A DNA stretch of 64,000 nucleotides from UBA5704 sp036380715 (GTDB lineage: Bacteria > Acidobacteriota > Thermoanaerobaculia > Multivoradales > UBA5704): contig DASVEF010000079.1 in assembly GCA_036380715.1 (NCBI GenBank), forward strand, positions 56,752 through 120,751. The letters are read 5' to 3'. The notes below the pieces were generated by a model. It was not told the origin of the DNA, ran no database searches, and worked only from the letters and a program-made list of their open reading frames with translations. This document shows, piece after piece, positions 1 to 7,833 of the stretch; position 1 is the first letter of the stretch, and each line of letters begins with the position of its first letter. The position numbers and the translations under genes are program-made.

Positions 1-396
1 CGCCACGCCCGCGAGAAGACCATGACCGAGGTCAGCAAGAAGTACGGAAAGGCCGTCTGGCTCGGCATCAACAGCACCAACCCGAACGACTCGGGCTTCC
101 TCGCGCCTGCCGAGCACCTCGCCTACAACCAGAAGACCGGCATCGCGTATCCGGTCCTCTATGACGAAACCGGCAAGATTGGCAAGGCCTATGGAGCGAA
201 GACCACGCCGCACATGTTCATCATCGACGAGCAGGGCAAGATCGTCTATAACGGCGCCATCGACGACGATCCGAGCGGGCGCAAGGACAAAGTTGCGCGC
301 GTCAACTACGTCGACGGCGGGCTGAGCTCCGAAATGGCGGGAAGGAAAATCGATCCGGCGTCGACCAAGCCCTACGGCTGCAGCGTCAAATATTGA
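1..396 (+). CDS. Thioredoxin-fold redoxin (AhpC/TSA-like), 3' part only
   Basis: The frame is open from base 1, so the N-terminus, including any CxxC or peroxidatic cysteine, lies outside the window. The visible 131 residues read like the second half of a redoxin domain: a strand ending VWLGINS, a YPVLYDETGKIGKAYGAK segment, the cis-proline motif TTPHMFIID, and the GKIVYNGAID strand that follows it in AhpC/TSA and TlpA-like proteins. Family members reduce peroxides or disulfides. Without the active site I cannot tell a peroxiredoxin from a thiol-disulfide oxidoreductase. Whether it is exported cannot be judged because the N-terminus is missing. A strong terminator follows directly. Confidence 0.8.
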   Translation, partial: RHAREKTMTEVSKKYGKAVWLGINSTNPNDSGFLAPAEHLAYNQKTGIAYPVLYDETGKIGKAYGAKTTPHMFIIDEQGKIVYNGAIDDDPSGRKDKVARVNYVDGGLSSEMAGRKIDPASTKPYGCSVKY

Positions 397-418
397 TCGA
401 TCGCGTCGTCGAAAAAAG

Positions 419-450
419 AAAAAGGCCCGCTAATCCCGGGCCTTTTTCTT
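419..450 (+). terminator. Rho-independent terminator after the redoxin gene
   Basis: An 11-bp perfect inverted repeat, AAAAAGGCCCG (419-429) and CGGGCCTTTTT (437-447), flanks a 7-nt loop and ends in a T-rich run (TTTTTCTTTT). It begins 22 bases after the redoxin stop codon. Confidence 0.92.
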
Positions 451-464
451 TTCCGCAGGTCGTC

Positions 465-494
465 TTGACACGAATACCCGGCATACGGTAGCAT
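465..494 (+). promoter_or_regulatory. Sigma-70-type promoter for the 608-3650 gene pair
   Basis: TTGACA (465-470) and TAGCAT (489-494) are separated by 18 nt. An AT-rich stretch follows. The predicted start near 501 leaves a leader of about 107 nt before the ATG at 608. It sits between a strong terminator and the next gene. Confidence 0.6.
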
Positions 495-607
495 ATTAAA
501 ATATATTGTCTATATCTCTTGATTGGAGCCCTGGCGCTGCCGAAGGAAGAGGACGGCCTTTCCGTCTATAACGAAGCGCAGCTGTCAAACAGAAGGAGGG
601 AACATTT

Positions 608-943
608 ATGTCGAATGGTGATTCGACGCACACGCAGGAAGGGATCATGGCTCAGATCTGGGTGGCTTTCGGACAGGGTACCGGAGCGACCCGCGTCTCG
701 CAGGAAGCGGCAATGGCACTCCATGCCCGCTACTTCGGCCACATCCAGGCAGTGAACGCTCCGTCCCGCTGGCAAGGCGAAGGAGCCGCTGTCCTGGAGA
801 GGATCCGGGCCATTGGCCGGCTCGCGGTCCACAATGCCACGCTCCGCGCCGACACCGTCGTCTCTGCCGATGACGTGCTCTCTGCCGCTGTCATGGTGGA
901 GGCGAAGTCCGACACCGAGATGTGCCCGCCGAGAACTGTCTGA
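608..943 (+). CDS. Hypothetical 111-residue protein coupled to sensor kinase
   Basis: I do not recognise the family. The start is well supported by the Shine-Dalgarno AGAAGGAGGG about 7 nt upstream of ATG 608. The protein has no signal peptide or membrane segment. The middle is predicted mostly helical (VSQEAAMALHARYF, AAVLERIRAIGRLAVHN) and it ends with MCPPRTV. The kinase gene begins 10 nt after its stop and uses GGAG at 945-948, so the two are probably co-transcribed. A role as partner or substrate of the kinase is only a guess from position. A second in-frame ATG lies at 647, but its upstream sequence lacks the strong ribosome site. Confidence 0.65.
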   Translation: MSNGDSTHTQEGIMAQIWVAFGQGTGATRVSQEAAMALHARYFGHIQAVNAPSRWQGEGAAVLERIRAIGRLAVHNATLRADTVVSADDVLSAAVMVEAKSDTEMCPPRTV

Positions 944-953
944 CGGAGCTGTC

Positions 954-3650
954 TTGAAGTCACTCTTCTGGACGCGACTGGTCCCGCTGCTGGTGCTGAT
1001 CAAGCTGTTGGCGGGGCTGGTCGCGTATTTCGCAACGTTCCGCCACTTCGACACCCTCGAGGGGGATTCCGCGTTCCCCTATGTCCTCCATCTGCTGTTC
1101 ACCCTTCCTTTCGCCGCCGCCGGCCTCCTGCTGATGCGCGGCGGCCGAGAGGACGAACGCGCCGTGGCCCTGGGCGGGTTCTTCCTGACGGCCAGCACCG
1201 CCTACTGCAACCGGCCCCTGCGCATGCTGGCCCAGATGGGAGGCCCGGACGTCGGCTTCGCGGCGATGGTGATCGATGCGTTCGAGCTCGACGCCTTCAT
1301 GGCCTTCTACCTGTGGGTGTTCGTACGCGATTTCCCCGACCAGACGATCTCGCCGTGGAGCCGGCGTATCACGGACTCCGCGATCCGCGTCAGCGTCGTG
1401 GTCGGCGTGCTGTTCTTCTTCCTGAACCTGCTGCAGCTCGCAGTGAAGCTCTCGGTGACGGGACCGGGCTGGTGGGAGGCGTTGCGCCAGTTCGTCCCCC
1501 AGCGGGGCGGCGGCCTGTACTACGGCCTGGTGATGCCCCTGGCCGCGGCCGCGTTCCCCTTTATGTGGTGGAAGGCCCGCTCCTGCGAAGAGCCGGACCG
1601 CCGCCGCGTCCGCTTGTTCCTGGAATCCCTGGTCATCGGGTTCACGCCGTTGATCCTCATCGCCCTCGCCGGCATGATCTGGAGAGAGGGCTACACAGCG
1701 TTCCGCCTGGAGCACCCGGATTGGGCTCGGGCGCTGGTTCTAGGCGGGGGCATCTTCGCTCTCGCGGTGCCAGCCCTGATGACCTACGCGGTTCTCGTCC
1801 ACCGCGTGCTCGGCGTCAAGCTGATCGCCCGCCGGGCGCTGCGTTACGCCCTGGCTCGCTACTCCGCAATGGCCCTAGGGACCGTGCCGCTGATCGCGGT
1901 CATCGGCTACCTGTACTACCACCGCGAAGAGTCTCTCCAGAGCCTCCTTTCCGGGAGGCGGTTCCTGCTCCTGCTGTCGGCCAGCGCGGTCGGCTGGCTG
2001 GCGCTGCGCTACCGGGGCGCCCTGCTGGAGGCGGTGGACCGGCGTTTCTTCCGCGAGCAGTACGACGCACGCCAGATCCTCACTCGCCTGGTCGAGAGGA
2101 TCCGCGCCACCAACGACGTGGCGAGCCTGGCGAGCCTGCTCGCGCGCGAGATCGACCTGGCGCTGCACCTCGAAGAGATCTCGCTCCTGGTCCTCGATCC
2201 GCGCTCGGGGGCGTTGGGCGACCCCAGCAAACGGTTCCGCCGCCTGGACTCCTCGTCAGAGCTGGTGAACCTGGTGTCCAGCACCAGCGATCCTGTGAGC
2301 ACCGACCTCGAAGACCCTCGCTCGCCGCTCGCGACGCTGCCGGAGCAGGACCGCCACTGGCTGGTCGACAGCGGCTTCAAACTGCTGGTGCCGATCCTGG
2401 CGCGCGACGGATCGCTGCTGGGGGTCCTGGGGCTCGGCGCGAAGAAGAGCGGCCTCCCCTTCCTCCGGGAGGACCGCCAGCTCCTGCACGCCGTCGCCAG
2501 CAACGCCGCCTGGGTGATCGAGCTGGCGCAGCTCCACTCCACGGGGCCGCGGCGCATCCCCCGCGGCACCGACCTGGAGGAGATCGATTCGACGCTCCCG
2601 GCCGCCGATCTGGCCAAGGAGTGCAGCAACTGCGGCCGGCTCTACCCCTCCTACACCGTGTTCTGCAACCAGTGCAGCCGCCGCCTGGAGCCCTCCCACG
2701 TGCCCTACGTGTTGCCGGGCAAGTTCCGCTTCGAGCGCCGGATCGGCTCGGGGGGCATGGGCGTCGTCTACCGAGGCGCCGACCTGGCGCTCGGCCGGCC
2801 GGTGGCGGTCAAGACCCTGCGGCGGGTCTCTCCCGAGGACGCCATGCGGCTGCGGCGCGAGGCGAGGACGGCGGCGGCGGTGTCGCACCGGCACCTCGCC
2901 CCGGTCTACGGCATGGAGACCTGGCATGGAACCCCGATGCTGGTCCTCGAGCTGCTCGAAGGGGGGACCCTGGCGCAGCGCATCGAAAAAGGGCCGCTGA
3001 GCCCGCTTGAAACCGTGGACCTGGGGATCGCGATGGCCGAAGCCCTGGCGCAGCTCCACGCCTCGGACATCCTGCACCGCGACATCAAGCCGAGCAACAT
3101 CGGCTACACCCGCGACAACGTCCCCAAGCTGATGGACTTCGGGATCGCTCGCGTCGCCTTCGACCTGCGCCGCGACCAGATCCTCGGTTCCCTCGCCGTC
3201 GAGGACGACCTGCTCCCGCCCACCGGAGTGTGGAACCAGAGCCCGTCCTCGATCTCTCTCTCCAAGCAGCTCGTAGGCACGCTCTCCTATCTGTCCCCGG
3301 AGGCGCTGAACGGGGAGACGCCGGACGCCTCGTTCGACCTCTGGGGCCTGTCGATCGTGCTCTACGAGTGCATGCTGGGAAGAAAGGTCTTCACCGGGGC
3401 CGATGCCAAGCAGATCATGACGCGGATCAAGCTCGGGCGCGTCCCCGAGCCCGGCCAGGTCCTGCCCGACTGTGATGAGGCACTGGGGGAGCTCTTCCGC
3501 CTGGCCCTCCACAAGACCCCTTCCCGCCGCCCCTCCACCGCCCTGGAGCTCAAGCAGCGGCTGGAGACGGTGCGGGAGCGGTTGCGGCTGGTCCCCCTCC
3601 CCGACCCTCCCCGGAGAGGGCGCCCCCACCCAGATTCTTCGCTACGCTAA
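954..3650 (+). CDS. Membrane-anchored GAF/zinc-ribbon Ser/Thr protein kinase
   Basis: This 898-residue fusion most likely starts at TTG 954 (MKSLFWTR), 5 nt after GGAG. Residues 1-360 contain roughly eight hydrophobic helices. Residues 375-530 look like a GAF sensor domain. Residues 556-578 form a two-CxxC zinc ribbon (CSNCG and CNQC). Residues 590-873 are a Hanks-type kinase with a glycine loop GSGGMGVVY, an AVK lysine, the catalytic loop HRDIKPSN and DFG. All key catalytic residues are present, so the kinase should be active on cytosolic Ser/Thr substrates, with the membrane and GAF parts as likely sensors. The last 20 or so residues (PLPDPPRRGRPHPD) are encoded by GC-rich repeat-like sequence and look like a non-native tail. 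Confidence 0.88.
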   Translation: MKSLFWTRLVPLLVLIKLLAGLVAYFATFRHFDTLEGDSAFPYVLHLLFTLPFAAAGLLLMRGGREDERAVALGGFFLTASTAYCNRPLRMLAQMGGPDVGFAAMVIDAFELDAFMAFYLWVFVRDFPDQTISPWSRRITDSAIRVSVVVGVLFFFLNLLQLAVKLSVTGPGWWEALRQFVPQRGGGLYYGLVMPLAAAAFPFMWWKARSCEEPDRRRVRLFLESLVIGFTPLILIALAGMIWREGYTAFRLEHPDWARALVLGGGIFALAVPALMTYAVLVHRVLGVKLIARRALRYALARYSAMALGTVPLIAVIGYLYYHREESLQSLLSGRRFLLLLSASAVGWLALRYRGALLEAVDRRFFREQYDARQILTRLVERIRATNDVASLASLLAREIDLALHLEEISLLVLDPRSGALGDPSKRFRRLDSSSELVNLVSSTSDPVSTDLEDPRSPLATLPEQDRHWLVDSGFKLLVPILARDGSLLGVLGLGAKKSGLPFLREDRQLLHAVASNAAWVIELAQLHSTGPRRIPRGTDLEEIDSTLPAADLAKECSNCGRLYPSYTVFCNQCSRRLEPSHVPYVLPGKFRFERRIGSGGMGVVYRGADLALGRPVAVKTLRRVSPEDAMRLRREARTAAAVSHRHLAPVYGMETWHGTPMLVLELLEGGTLAQRIEKGPLSPLETVDLGIAMAEALAQLHASDILHRDIKPSNIGYTRDNVPKLMDFGIARVAFDLRRDQILGSLAVEDDLLPPTGVWNQSPSSISLSKQLVGTLSYLSPEALNGETPDASFDLWGLSIVLYECMLGRKVFTGADAKQIMTRIKLGRVPEPGQVLPDCDEALGELFRLALHKTPSRRPSTALELKQRLETVRERLRLVPLPDPPRRGRPHPDSSLR

Positions 3651-3667
3651 GGATGACCCGGGCTTTC

Positions 3668-3694
3668 TCCCTCTCCCGCATCGCGGGGGAGGGA
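3668..3694. terminator. GC-rich hairpin between convergent genes
   Basis: TCCCTCTCCCGC and GCGGGGGAGGGA pair over 12 positions with one wobble around a 3-nt loop. It lies between the convergent kinase and methyltransferase genes. No U-run follows. The sequence resembles the dispersed CCCTCTCCC palindromes at 12.4, 24.6, 39.3 and 43.6 kb. Confidence 0.5.
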
Positions 3695-3708
3695 CCGGAG
3701 GAGGGGGC

Positions 3709-4392
3709 TCAGAACGGCCCGCCCATCTCTAGGATCAGCGGCTTGATCTTGGTGGCGAGGCCGAGGCCGTCGCCGACCGGCAGCACCACGGAGCGGAGCT
3801 GAGGGTGCATCATGAGATAGCCGTTGAAGGCGCGCAGGGCCTCCGCCTGCTCGTCCTCGGGCTCGTCCGCGGGCGGCGCTGCCACCTGCCCGGCCCACAG
3901 CAGGTTGTCCAGGACGATCAATCCGCCCACCCGCAGGTGGGGCAGCAGCAGGTCGAGATAGCGCCGGTACTCCTGCTTGACCGCGTCGACGAAGGCCAGA
4001 TCGAACGGCCCCTGCAGCCGGGGGAGCACATCGAGGGCCGCACCCTGGACGATGTCGACCCGGCCGGCGACGCCTCCGCGCTCCAGGTAGCCGCGCGCGA
4101 TGGCGATCTGCCCGGGATCGATCTCGATCGTGACCACGCGGGCCTCCGGCGCCCCGCGGGCGAGGCACAGGGTGCCGTAGCCGATCGCGGTACCGATCTC
4201 CAGGATGCGGCGGGCGCCGGTCGACAGGGCCAGGATGCCGAGCAGCCGGGCCACCTCGGGATCGGAGATCGGGACTTCCTGCTCCCGGGCATGCTCCTCC
4301 ATCTCGCGCAGGAGCGGATCGCGGGGGGGGAGCAGCCGGTCGAGGTAGCTCTCCTGCTCGGGCTGGAGGATGGAAGCCTTGCCGTGTTTCAT
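3709..4392 (-). CDS. Class I SAM O-methyltransferase (family 3)
   Basis: This 227-residue protein has the COMT-like methyltransferase layout. There is a helical N-terminus (SYLDRLLPPRDPLLREMEEHA), the SAM-binding motif ILEIGTAIGYGTLCLA near residue 65, the acidic strand VVTIEID, and FDLAFVDAVKQEY and VGGLIVLDNLLWAG, which hold the metal-binding Asp and Asn positions. Enzymes of this family methylate catechol-like or other small hydroxylated substrates using a divalent metal. The substrate here is unknown. Its ATG overlaps the stop of the lipoprotein gene in an ATGA junction, so the two are translationally coupled. Confidence 0.88.
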   Translation of the reverse strand: MKHGKASILQPEQESYLDRLLPPRDPLLREMEEHAREQEVPISDPEVARLLGILALSTGARRILEIGTAIGYGTLCLARGAPEARVVTIEIDPGQIAIARGYLERGGVAGRVDIVQGAALDVLPRLQGPFDLAFVDAVKQEYRRYLDLLLPHLRVGGLIVLDNLLWAGQVAAPPADEPEDEQAEALRAFNGYLMMHPQLRSVVLPVGDGLGLATKIKPLILEMGGPF

Positions 4393-5264
4393 CGCCGCGC
4401 GGCCGACCAGGCCGCGTTCTCCAGAGACACCGAGCGCCGCTCGCCCGTGGCCCCCGAGATGAAGAAGAAGTTCGGGCGCAGGCCGATGCGGCAGATCCCG
4501 TTCGCCGGCGGCGACTCCACCGGGATCTCCAACTCGTGCATGCCCGGGCCGGAGACGTTCATCTCGACCCCGCCGCAGGTACCCCGCACCAGCACGGAGG
4601 GGATGCCGCCGGCCCCCTGGACCTCCAGCCGGTCGGGGGGATTGGCGTTGGGGATCTTCAGCAGCAGCCAGAGCGTGCCCTGCTCCTTCACCTCGGTCAG
4701 CCGGATGGCGCCGCGGCCCACCAGCCAGCGCCGGGCCAGCACGTAACGGTCCCCGCCGGGCTCGATGGGCAGCCAGGAGGGGGAGAACAAGAACTTCGGG
4801 CCCGACGTCCCCGCCGGCACCTCCACCTCCGCGGCCACGTACTCGCGATCGTCCGCCTCTTCGCCGAGCCCTTCCAGCGGCCAGCGCTCCTTGCCTTCGT
4901 AGAGCCCGGCGGTCAGCTTGTACTTGCCCGGAGGGAGCGGCGGCGCGAGCAGCGACTGGAACACCCGGGCCTCGTAGACCACCGGGGTCCCCTCGCTCCA
5001 CTTCTGCGGGAAGGGATGGTCGAACGTGCGGACGACCTGGTCGCGCTCGTCGCGCAGGTGGAGGAACACCAGCGGCTCGTCGGTCAGGCCTTCGAGCGGA
5101 GCGACGGGCTGCCAGTTGAGGCGGACGGCCCGCATCTCCGGGTAGCTCAGGCGCACCGTCCTGGGCGTGAGCTCCACCCGGGCGACCGGGGTGGCGTCGT
5201 CTCCGCACCCGGCGGCGCAGAGCGAGAGGATGACGAGAGGGAGAACCGGAAGAATTTTTCTCAT
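4389..5264 (-). CDS. Putative lipoprotein of unknown function
   Basis: The start at ATG 5264 is chosen because it places a lipoprotein signal at the N-terminus: MRKILPVL, a hydrophobic stretch, then the lipobox CAAGC with the modified Cys near residue 19. A TTG start 39 nt upstream would spoil the signal. The remaining 270 or so residues are beta-rich, with an extracellular style (PPLPPGKYKLTAGLYEGKERW looks like an Ig- or DUF4139-like strand pair). I do not recognise a named domain. It would be anchored in a membrane facing the periplasm. Its coupling to the O-methyltransferase downstream says little about function. Confidence 0.72.
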   Translation of the reverse strand: MRKILPVLPLVILSLCAAGCGDDATPVARVELTPRTVRLSYPEMRAVRLNWQPVAPLEGLTDEPLVFLHLRDERDQVVRTFDHPFPQKWSEGTPVVYEARVFQSLLAPPLPPGKYKLTAGLYEGKERWPLEGLGEEADDREYVAAEVEVPAGTSGPKFLFSPSWLPIEPGGDRYVLARRWLVGRGAIRLTEVKEQGTLWLLLKIPNANPPDRLEVQGAGGIPSVLVRGTCGGVEMNVSGPGMHELEIPVESPPANGICRIGLRPNFFFISGATGERRSVSLENAAWSAARR

Positions 5265-5299
5265 GGATGAAAGGACGCTAATGAGGGCCGGGGTTTCTG

Positions 5300-5668
5300 T
5301 CAAGGGCGGTACGTGGCGGAGCAGTCGGGTCCCTCCCAGACCGTCAGCTCGGCGAGAGGCGCCGAGGGGAGGCGCTCCGACAGGCGCTCGAAGAACCAGG
5401 CGGCGATCCGCTCCGTCGTCGGGCTCAACCGGTCGAAGGGTGGGACGGTGTTGATGTCCTTGTGGTCGAGCCGGGAGGCGATCTCCTGGAGCGCGTTCCT
5501 CACCTCGACGAAGTCGAAGGCCATCCCCTCCTCGTCCAGCCCGCCAACGGCCAGCGCCGCCTCCACGCGCCAGGAGTGGCCGTGGCTCGGCTCGGGCACG
5601 CCGCGCCAGGAGGTCAGGTGGTGGGCGGCTTCGAAGCGCGCGTTCACGCGGAGCAGGTACGACGGCAT
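5300..5668 (-). CDS. queD: 6-pyruvoyltetrahydropterin synthase / QueD family
   Basis: At 122 residues it has the full size of the family. It keeps FEAAHHLTSW, the HGHSW zinc-histidine pair, the GMAFDFVEVRNAL strand, LDHKDIN with the catalytic His/Asp, and PTTERIAAWFFERL plus the C-terminal WEGPDC, where Glu binds the pterin. The zinc ligands are the His of AAHH and the two His of HGH. In bacteria this fold usually makes 6-carboxytetrahydropterin for queuosine, but some members act on tetrahydropterins or folate. No other queuosine genes are nearby. A pterin-4a-carbinolamine dehydratase gene is found 30 kb away, so a pterin role is also possible. Confidence 0.85.
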   Translation of the reverse strand: MPSYLLRVNARFEAAHHLTSWRGVPEPSHGHSWRVEAALAVGGLDEEGMAFDFVEVRNALQEIASRLDHKDINTVPPFDRLSPTTERIAAWFFERLSERLPSAPLAELTVWEGPDCSATYRP

Positions 5669-5686
5669 AGTTTCAGCTCCCCCTCC

Positions 5687-6355
5687 TCAGCTCCCCCTCA
5701 GCAGTTGCTCGACCCGGGCCACCACCATCTCCAGGGCCACCCGGTTCTCCCCCCCTTCGGGGATGATGATGTCCGCCCAGCGCTTCGAGGGCTCGACGAA
5801 CTCCAGGTGCATGGGACGGACGGTCTCCAGGTACTGGCGCAGCACGTCCTGCACGGTGCGCCCGCGCTCGGCCATGTCGCGGCCCAGCCGGCGGATGAGC
5901 CGGAGGTCGGCGTCGGTGTCGACGTAGATCTTGAAGTCGAGCAACTGGCGCAGGCTCGGCTCGACGAAGATGAGGATCCCCTCGATGAGCACCACCGGCT
6001 GGGGCTCAATCCGGCGGGTGCGGGTGGTGCGCCGGTGCCGTACGAAGTCGTAGATCGGCACCTCGACCGCATGGCCCGCCTTGAGGGCAGCCAGGTGCGC
6101 GACCAGAAGGTCGTTGTCGATGGCCGACGGATGGTCGAAGTTGTGGTGCAGCAGCTCGTCCTCGCTGCGCCAGTTGACGTCCCGGTAGTAGCTGTCCTGC
6201 TCGATGAGCGCGATGCGGTGCTCGCCCACCGAGTCGAGGATGGAGCGGGCGACCGTGGTCTTGCCCGAGCCGGTCCCTCCGGCGACGCCGAGGAGAAACG
6301 GGTTGACCCTCGGCTTGACGAGGAGGGGTTCCAGCTTCGGGACGGTCTCGATCAT
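5687..6355 (-). CDS. udk: Uridine kinase
   Basis: This 222-residue P-loop kinase phosphorylates uridine or cytidine to the monophosphate in pyrimidine salvage. Walker A is GVAGGTGSGKTTVA near residues 19-32. Other family signatures are DSYYRDVNW, NFDHPSAIDNDLL, VPIYDFVRHRRT, LIEGILIF and the arginine-rich lid DLRLIRRLGRD. The ATG at 6355 forms an ATGA overlap with the DinB-like gene upstream, and a weak GGAG lies inside that gene. The length matches the standard bacterial enzyme without a phosphoribosyltransferase extension. Confidence 0.93.
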   Translation of the reverse strand: MIETVPKLEPLLVKPRVNPFLLGVAGGTGSGKTTVARSILDSVGEHRIALIEQDSYYRDVNWRSEDELLHHNFDHPSAIDNDLLVAHLAALKAGHAVEVPIYDFVRHRRTTRTRRIEPQPVVLIEGILIFVEPSLRQLLDFKIYVDTDADLRLIRRLGRDMAERGRTVQDVLRQYLETVRPMHLEFVEPSKRWADIIIPEGGENRVALEMVVARVEQLLRGS

Positions 6356-6918
6356 GATATGGGCTCCGATAGGGGCTCCGGGGATCGATGGAGTGAGGCC
6401 GGTTGCTCGGCGCCGATCGCCTTGAGATAGGCGGAGAGCTGGCCGCGGTGGTGGACCTCGTGACCCACCATGGTCAGCAGCATCTCCCACAGGGGCGCGC
6501 GCATCGTCAGGAGAGGGTGCTCCAGCTCGGCCGAGGCGAGCTGCTCGGGGGAGATCCGCGACAGGTGCTCCTCCGTCTGCGCCTGGATCCCGCTCCACGT
6601 CTCCAGGAGCCCGGCGAAGCTGGTGCCGTACTTGTCCCCCCCGCTCGACGCCAGGTTCCGCCGCCGGAACGCGGTCATCCTCTCCAGGCCGGTCCCGGTG
6701 AGGCCGAACGGGTCGAAGCTCCTGCCCTCGGCGCCCTCCAGCAGCATGCGGCGCCAGAACACCTCCGACTGGATCAGGTGGCGGACCAGCTCGCCGCAAC
6801 TGAACGCGTCGGCGGCGGGCCGCCAGTGGAAATGCTCCTCGGGGACCGCGGCCACGAGAGTCCGGGTCCAGCTCCGCTGCCGGCGGAAGTAAGCCAGGAA
6901 GTCCTGAATCGTGCGCAT
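6352..6918 (-). CDS. DinB-like four-helix metalloprotein
   Basis: The 188-residue protein has the DinB/YfiT pattern: an N-terminal helix MRTIQDFLAYFRRQR, then WRPAADAFSCGELVRHLIQSEVFW, and the C-terminal GHEVHHRGQLSAYL. The His of RHLIQSE and the two spaced His of GHEVHH make up the usual three-His metal site. Family members include thiol-dependent transferases and many uncharacterised stress proteins, so the reaction cannot be named. The start at 6918 is supported by a -10-like TAGAAT ending 8 nt upstream and the absence of any Shine-Dalgarno, implying a leaderless message. Downstream it overlaps udk by 4 nt. Confidence 0.82.
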   Translation of the reverse strand: MRTIQDFLAYFRRQRSWTRTLVAAVPEEHFHWRPAADAFSCGELVRHLIQSEVFWRRMLLEGAEGRSFDPFGLTGTGLERMTAFRRRNLASSGGDKYGTSFAGLLETWSGIQAQTEEHLSRISPEQLASAELEHPLLTMRAPLWEMLLTMVGHEVHHRGQLSAYLKAIGAEQPASLHRSPEPLSEPIS

Positions 6919-6926
6919 CGGGGCGG

Positions 6927-6932
6927 ATTCTA
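6927..6932 (-). promoter_or_regulatory. Leaderless-type -10 element of the dinB-like gene
   Basis: TAGAAT on the minus strand ends 8 nt before ATG 6918. No ribosome-binding site is present between them. I see no clear -35. Confidence 0.4.
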
Positions 6933-6943
6933 TCCAGCCCGGC

Positions 6944-7768
6944 TCATCTCTGACAGCGGGTACAGTAAAAAGTGCTCCTCCCCGCCTGGACGATCCGCCG
7001 GATCGGAGCGCCGCAAACCGCGCAGGGCTCCCCTTCCCGGCCGTAGACGCCGAGCGAGACCTGGAAGTAGCCGCTCCTCCCCTCGCCGTCGGCGAAATCG
7101 TTGAGCGTGGTCCCCCCCTGGTCGATCGCCCGCCGCAGCACCGCCTTGCCCGCCTCGGCCACGCGGTCCCAGCGGCCGGCGGAGATCCGGCGGACCGACC
7201 GCGACGGGTGGACCCCGGCGCAAAAGAGCGCCTCGGTGGCGTAGATGTTCCCCAGTCCGACCACGACGGTGGCGTCCATGAGAAAAGGCTTGACCGGGCC
7301 GCGCCGCCCCTCGGCCGCGCGGGCCAGCACCTCGCCCGAGAACCCCGGCTCCAGCGGCTCCACGCCGAGATGGATGAAATGGGGATCGCCGGCGATCTCC
7401 TTCGTCGGCAGGGAGAACAGGAGGCCGAACCGCCGCGGATCGCGCAGCCGGAGCCGCCGGCCGGAGCGCAGGTGGAGCGCCACATGCTCATGGGGCTCCA
7501 GAGGCGTTCCGGCGGGAACCAGGGTGAGGCGGCCGCTCATCCCCAGATGGACGACCACCGTCTGCCCGCCCTCGAGGTCGATCAGGAGGTACTTGGCCCG
7601 CCGCCGCAGGGTCTCCACTTCACGGTCCGTCACCCGGCGCGACAGCTCGCGGGAGCGCACCGGCTCGCGCAGGGCGGGGTTGCGCACCTCGACCCGCTCG
7701 ATCCGGTCGCCCACCAGGTGGGGCTCGAGGCTGCGGCGCAGTACCTCGATTTCGGGAAGCTCGGGCAT
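6944..7768 (-). CDS. fpg: Formamidopyrimidine-DNA glycosylase
   Basis: The 274-residue enzyme removes oxidised purines such as 8-oxoguanine and cuts the abasic site. It begins MPELPEIEVL, giving the catalytic Pro2 and Glu3. It has the AKYLLIDLE lysine strand, HLGMSGRL, RDPRRFG, and the helix-two-turn-helix GLGNIYATEALF. It ends in the zinc finger with CAVCG and CTRCQ pairs. All catalytic elements are present, so it should be active. It is transcribed away from the small gene at 7834. The next gene downstream begins 25 nt after its stop but has its own -10. Confidence 0.96.
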   Translation of the reverse strand: MPELPEIEVLRRSLEPHLVGDRIERVEVRNPALREPVRSRELSRRVTDREVETLRRRAKYLLIDLEGGQTVVVHLGMSGRLTLVPAGTPLEPHEHVALHLRSGRRLRLRDPRRFGLLFSLPTKEIAGDPHFIHLGVEPLEPGFSGEVLARAAEGRRGPVKPFLMDATVVVGLGNIYATEALFCAGVHPSRSVRRISAGRWDRVAEAGKAVLRRAIDQGGTTLNDFADGEGRSGYFQVSLGVYGREGEPCAVCGAPIRRIVQAGRSTFYCTRCQR

Positions 7769-7776
7769 GGAGGAGG

Positions 7777-7782
7777 ATTGTA
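7777..7782 (-). promoter_or_regulatory. Leaderless-type -10 element of fpg
   Basis: TACAAT on the minus strand ends 8 nt before the fpg ATG. The intervening bases (CCTCCTCC) are anti-Shine-Dalgarno-like rather than a ribosome site. Confidence 0.45.
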
Positions 7783-7794
7783 AACCCTCGGGTC

Positions 7795-7824
7795 TTGACA
7801 CGGCTCCGCCTTGTGGCGTAAAAA
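7795..7824 (+). promoter_or_regulatory. Promoter of the 7834 gene
   Basis: TTGACA (7795-7800), an 18-nt spacer and TAAAAA (7819-7824). The predicted start is at 7831-7832, just before ATG 7834, so the mRNA would be leaderless. It is divergent from the fpg -10 element. Confidence 0.6.
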
Positions 7825-7833
7825 GAGCGTAAC

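Noticed and set aside
519..755. Short plus-strand frame
   Set aside because: It overlaps the 608 gene, which has a far better ribosome site. Its product is low-complexity and basic.
813..953. Upstream extension of the kinase gene to an ATG at 813
   Set aside because: It would overlap the coupled 111-residue gene in another frame. TTG 954 has a GGAG at the right distance and begins the first membrane helix.
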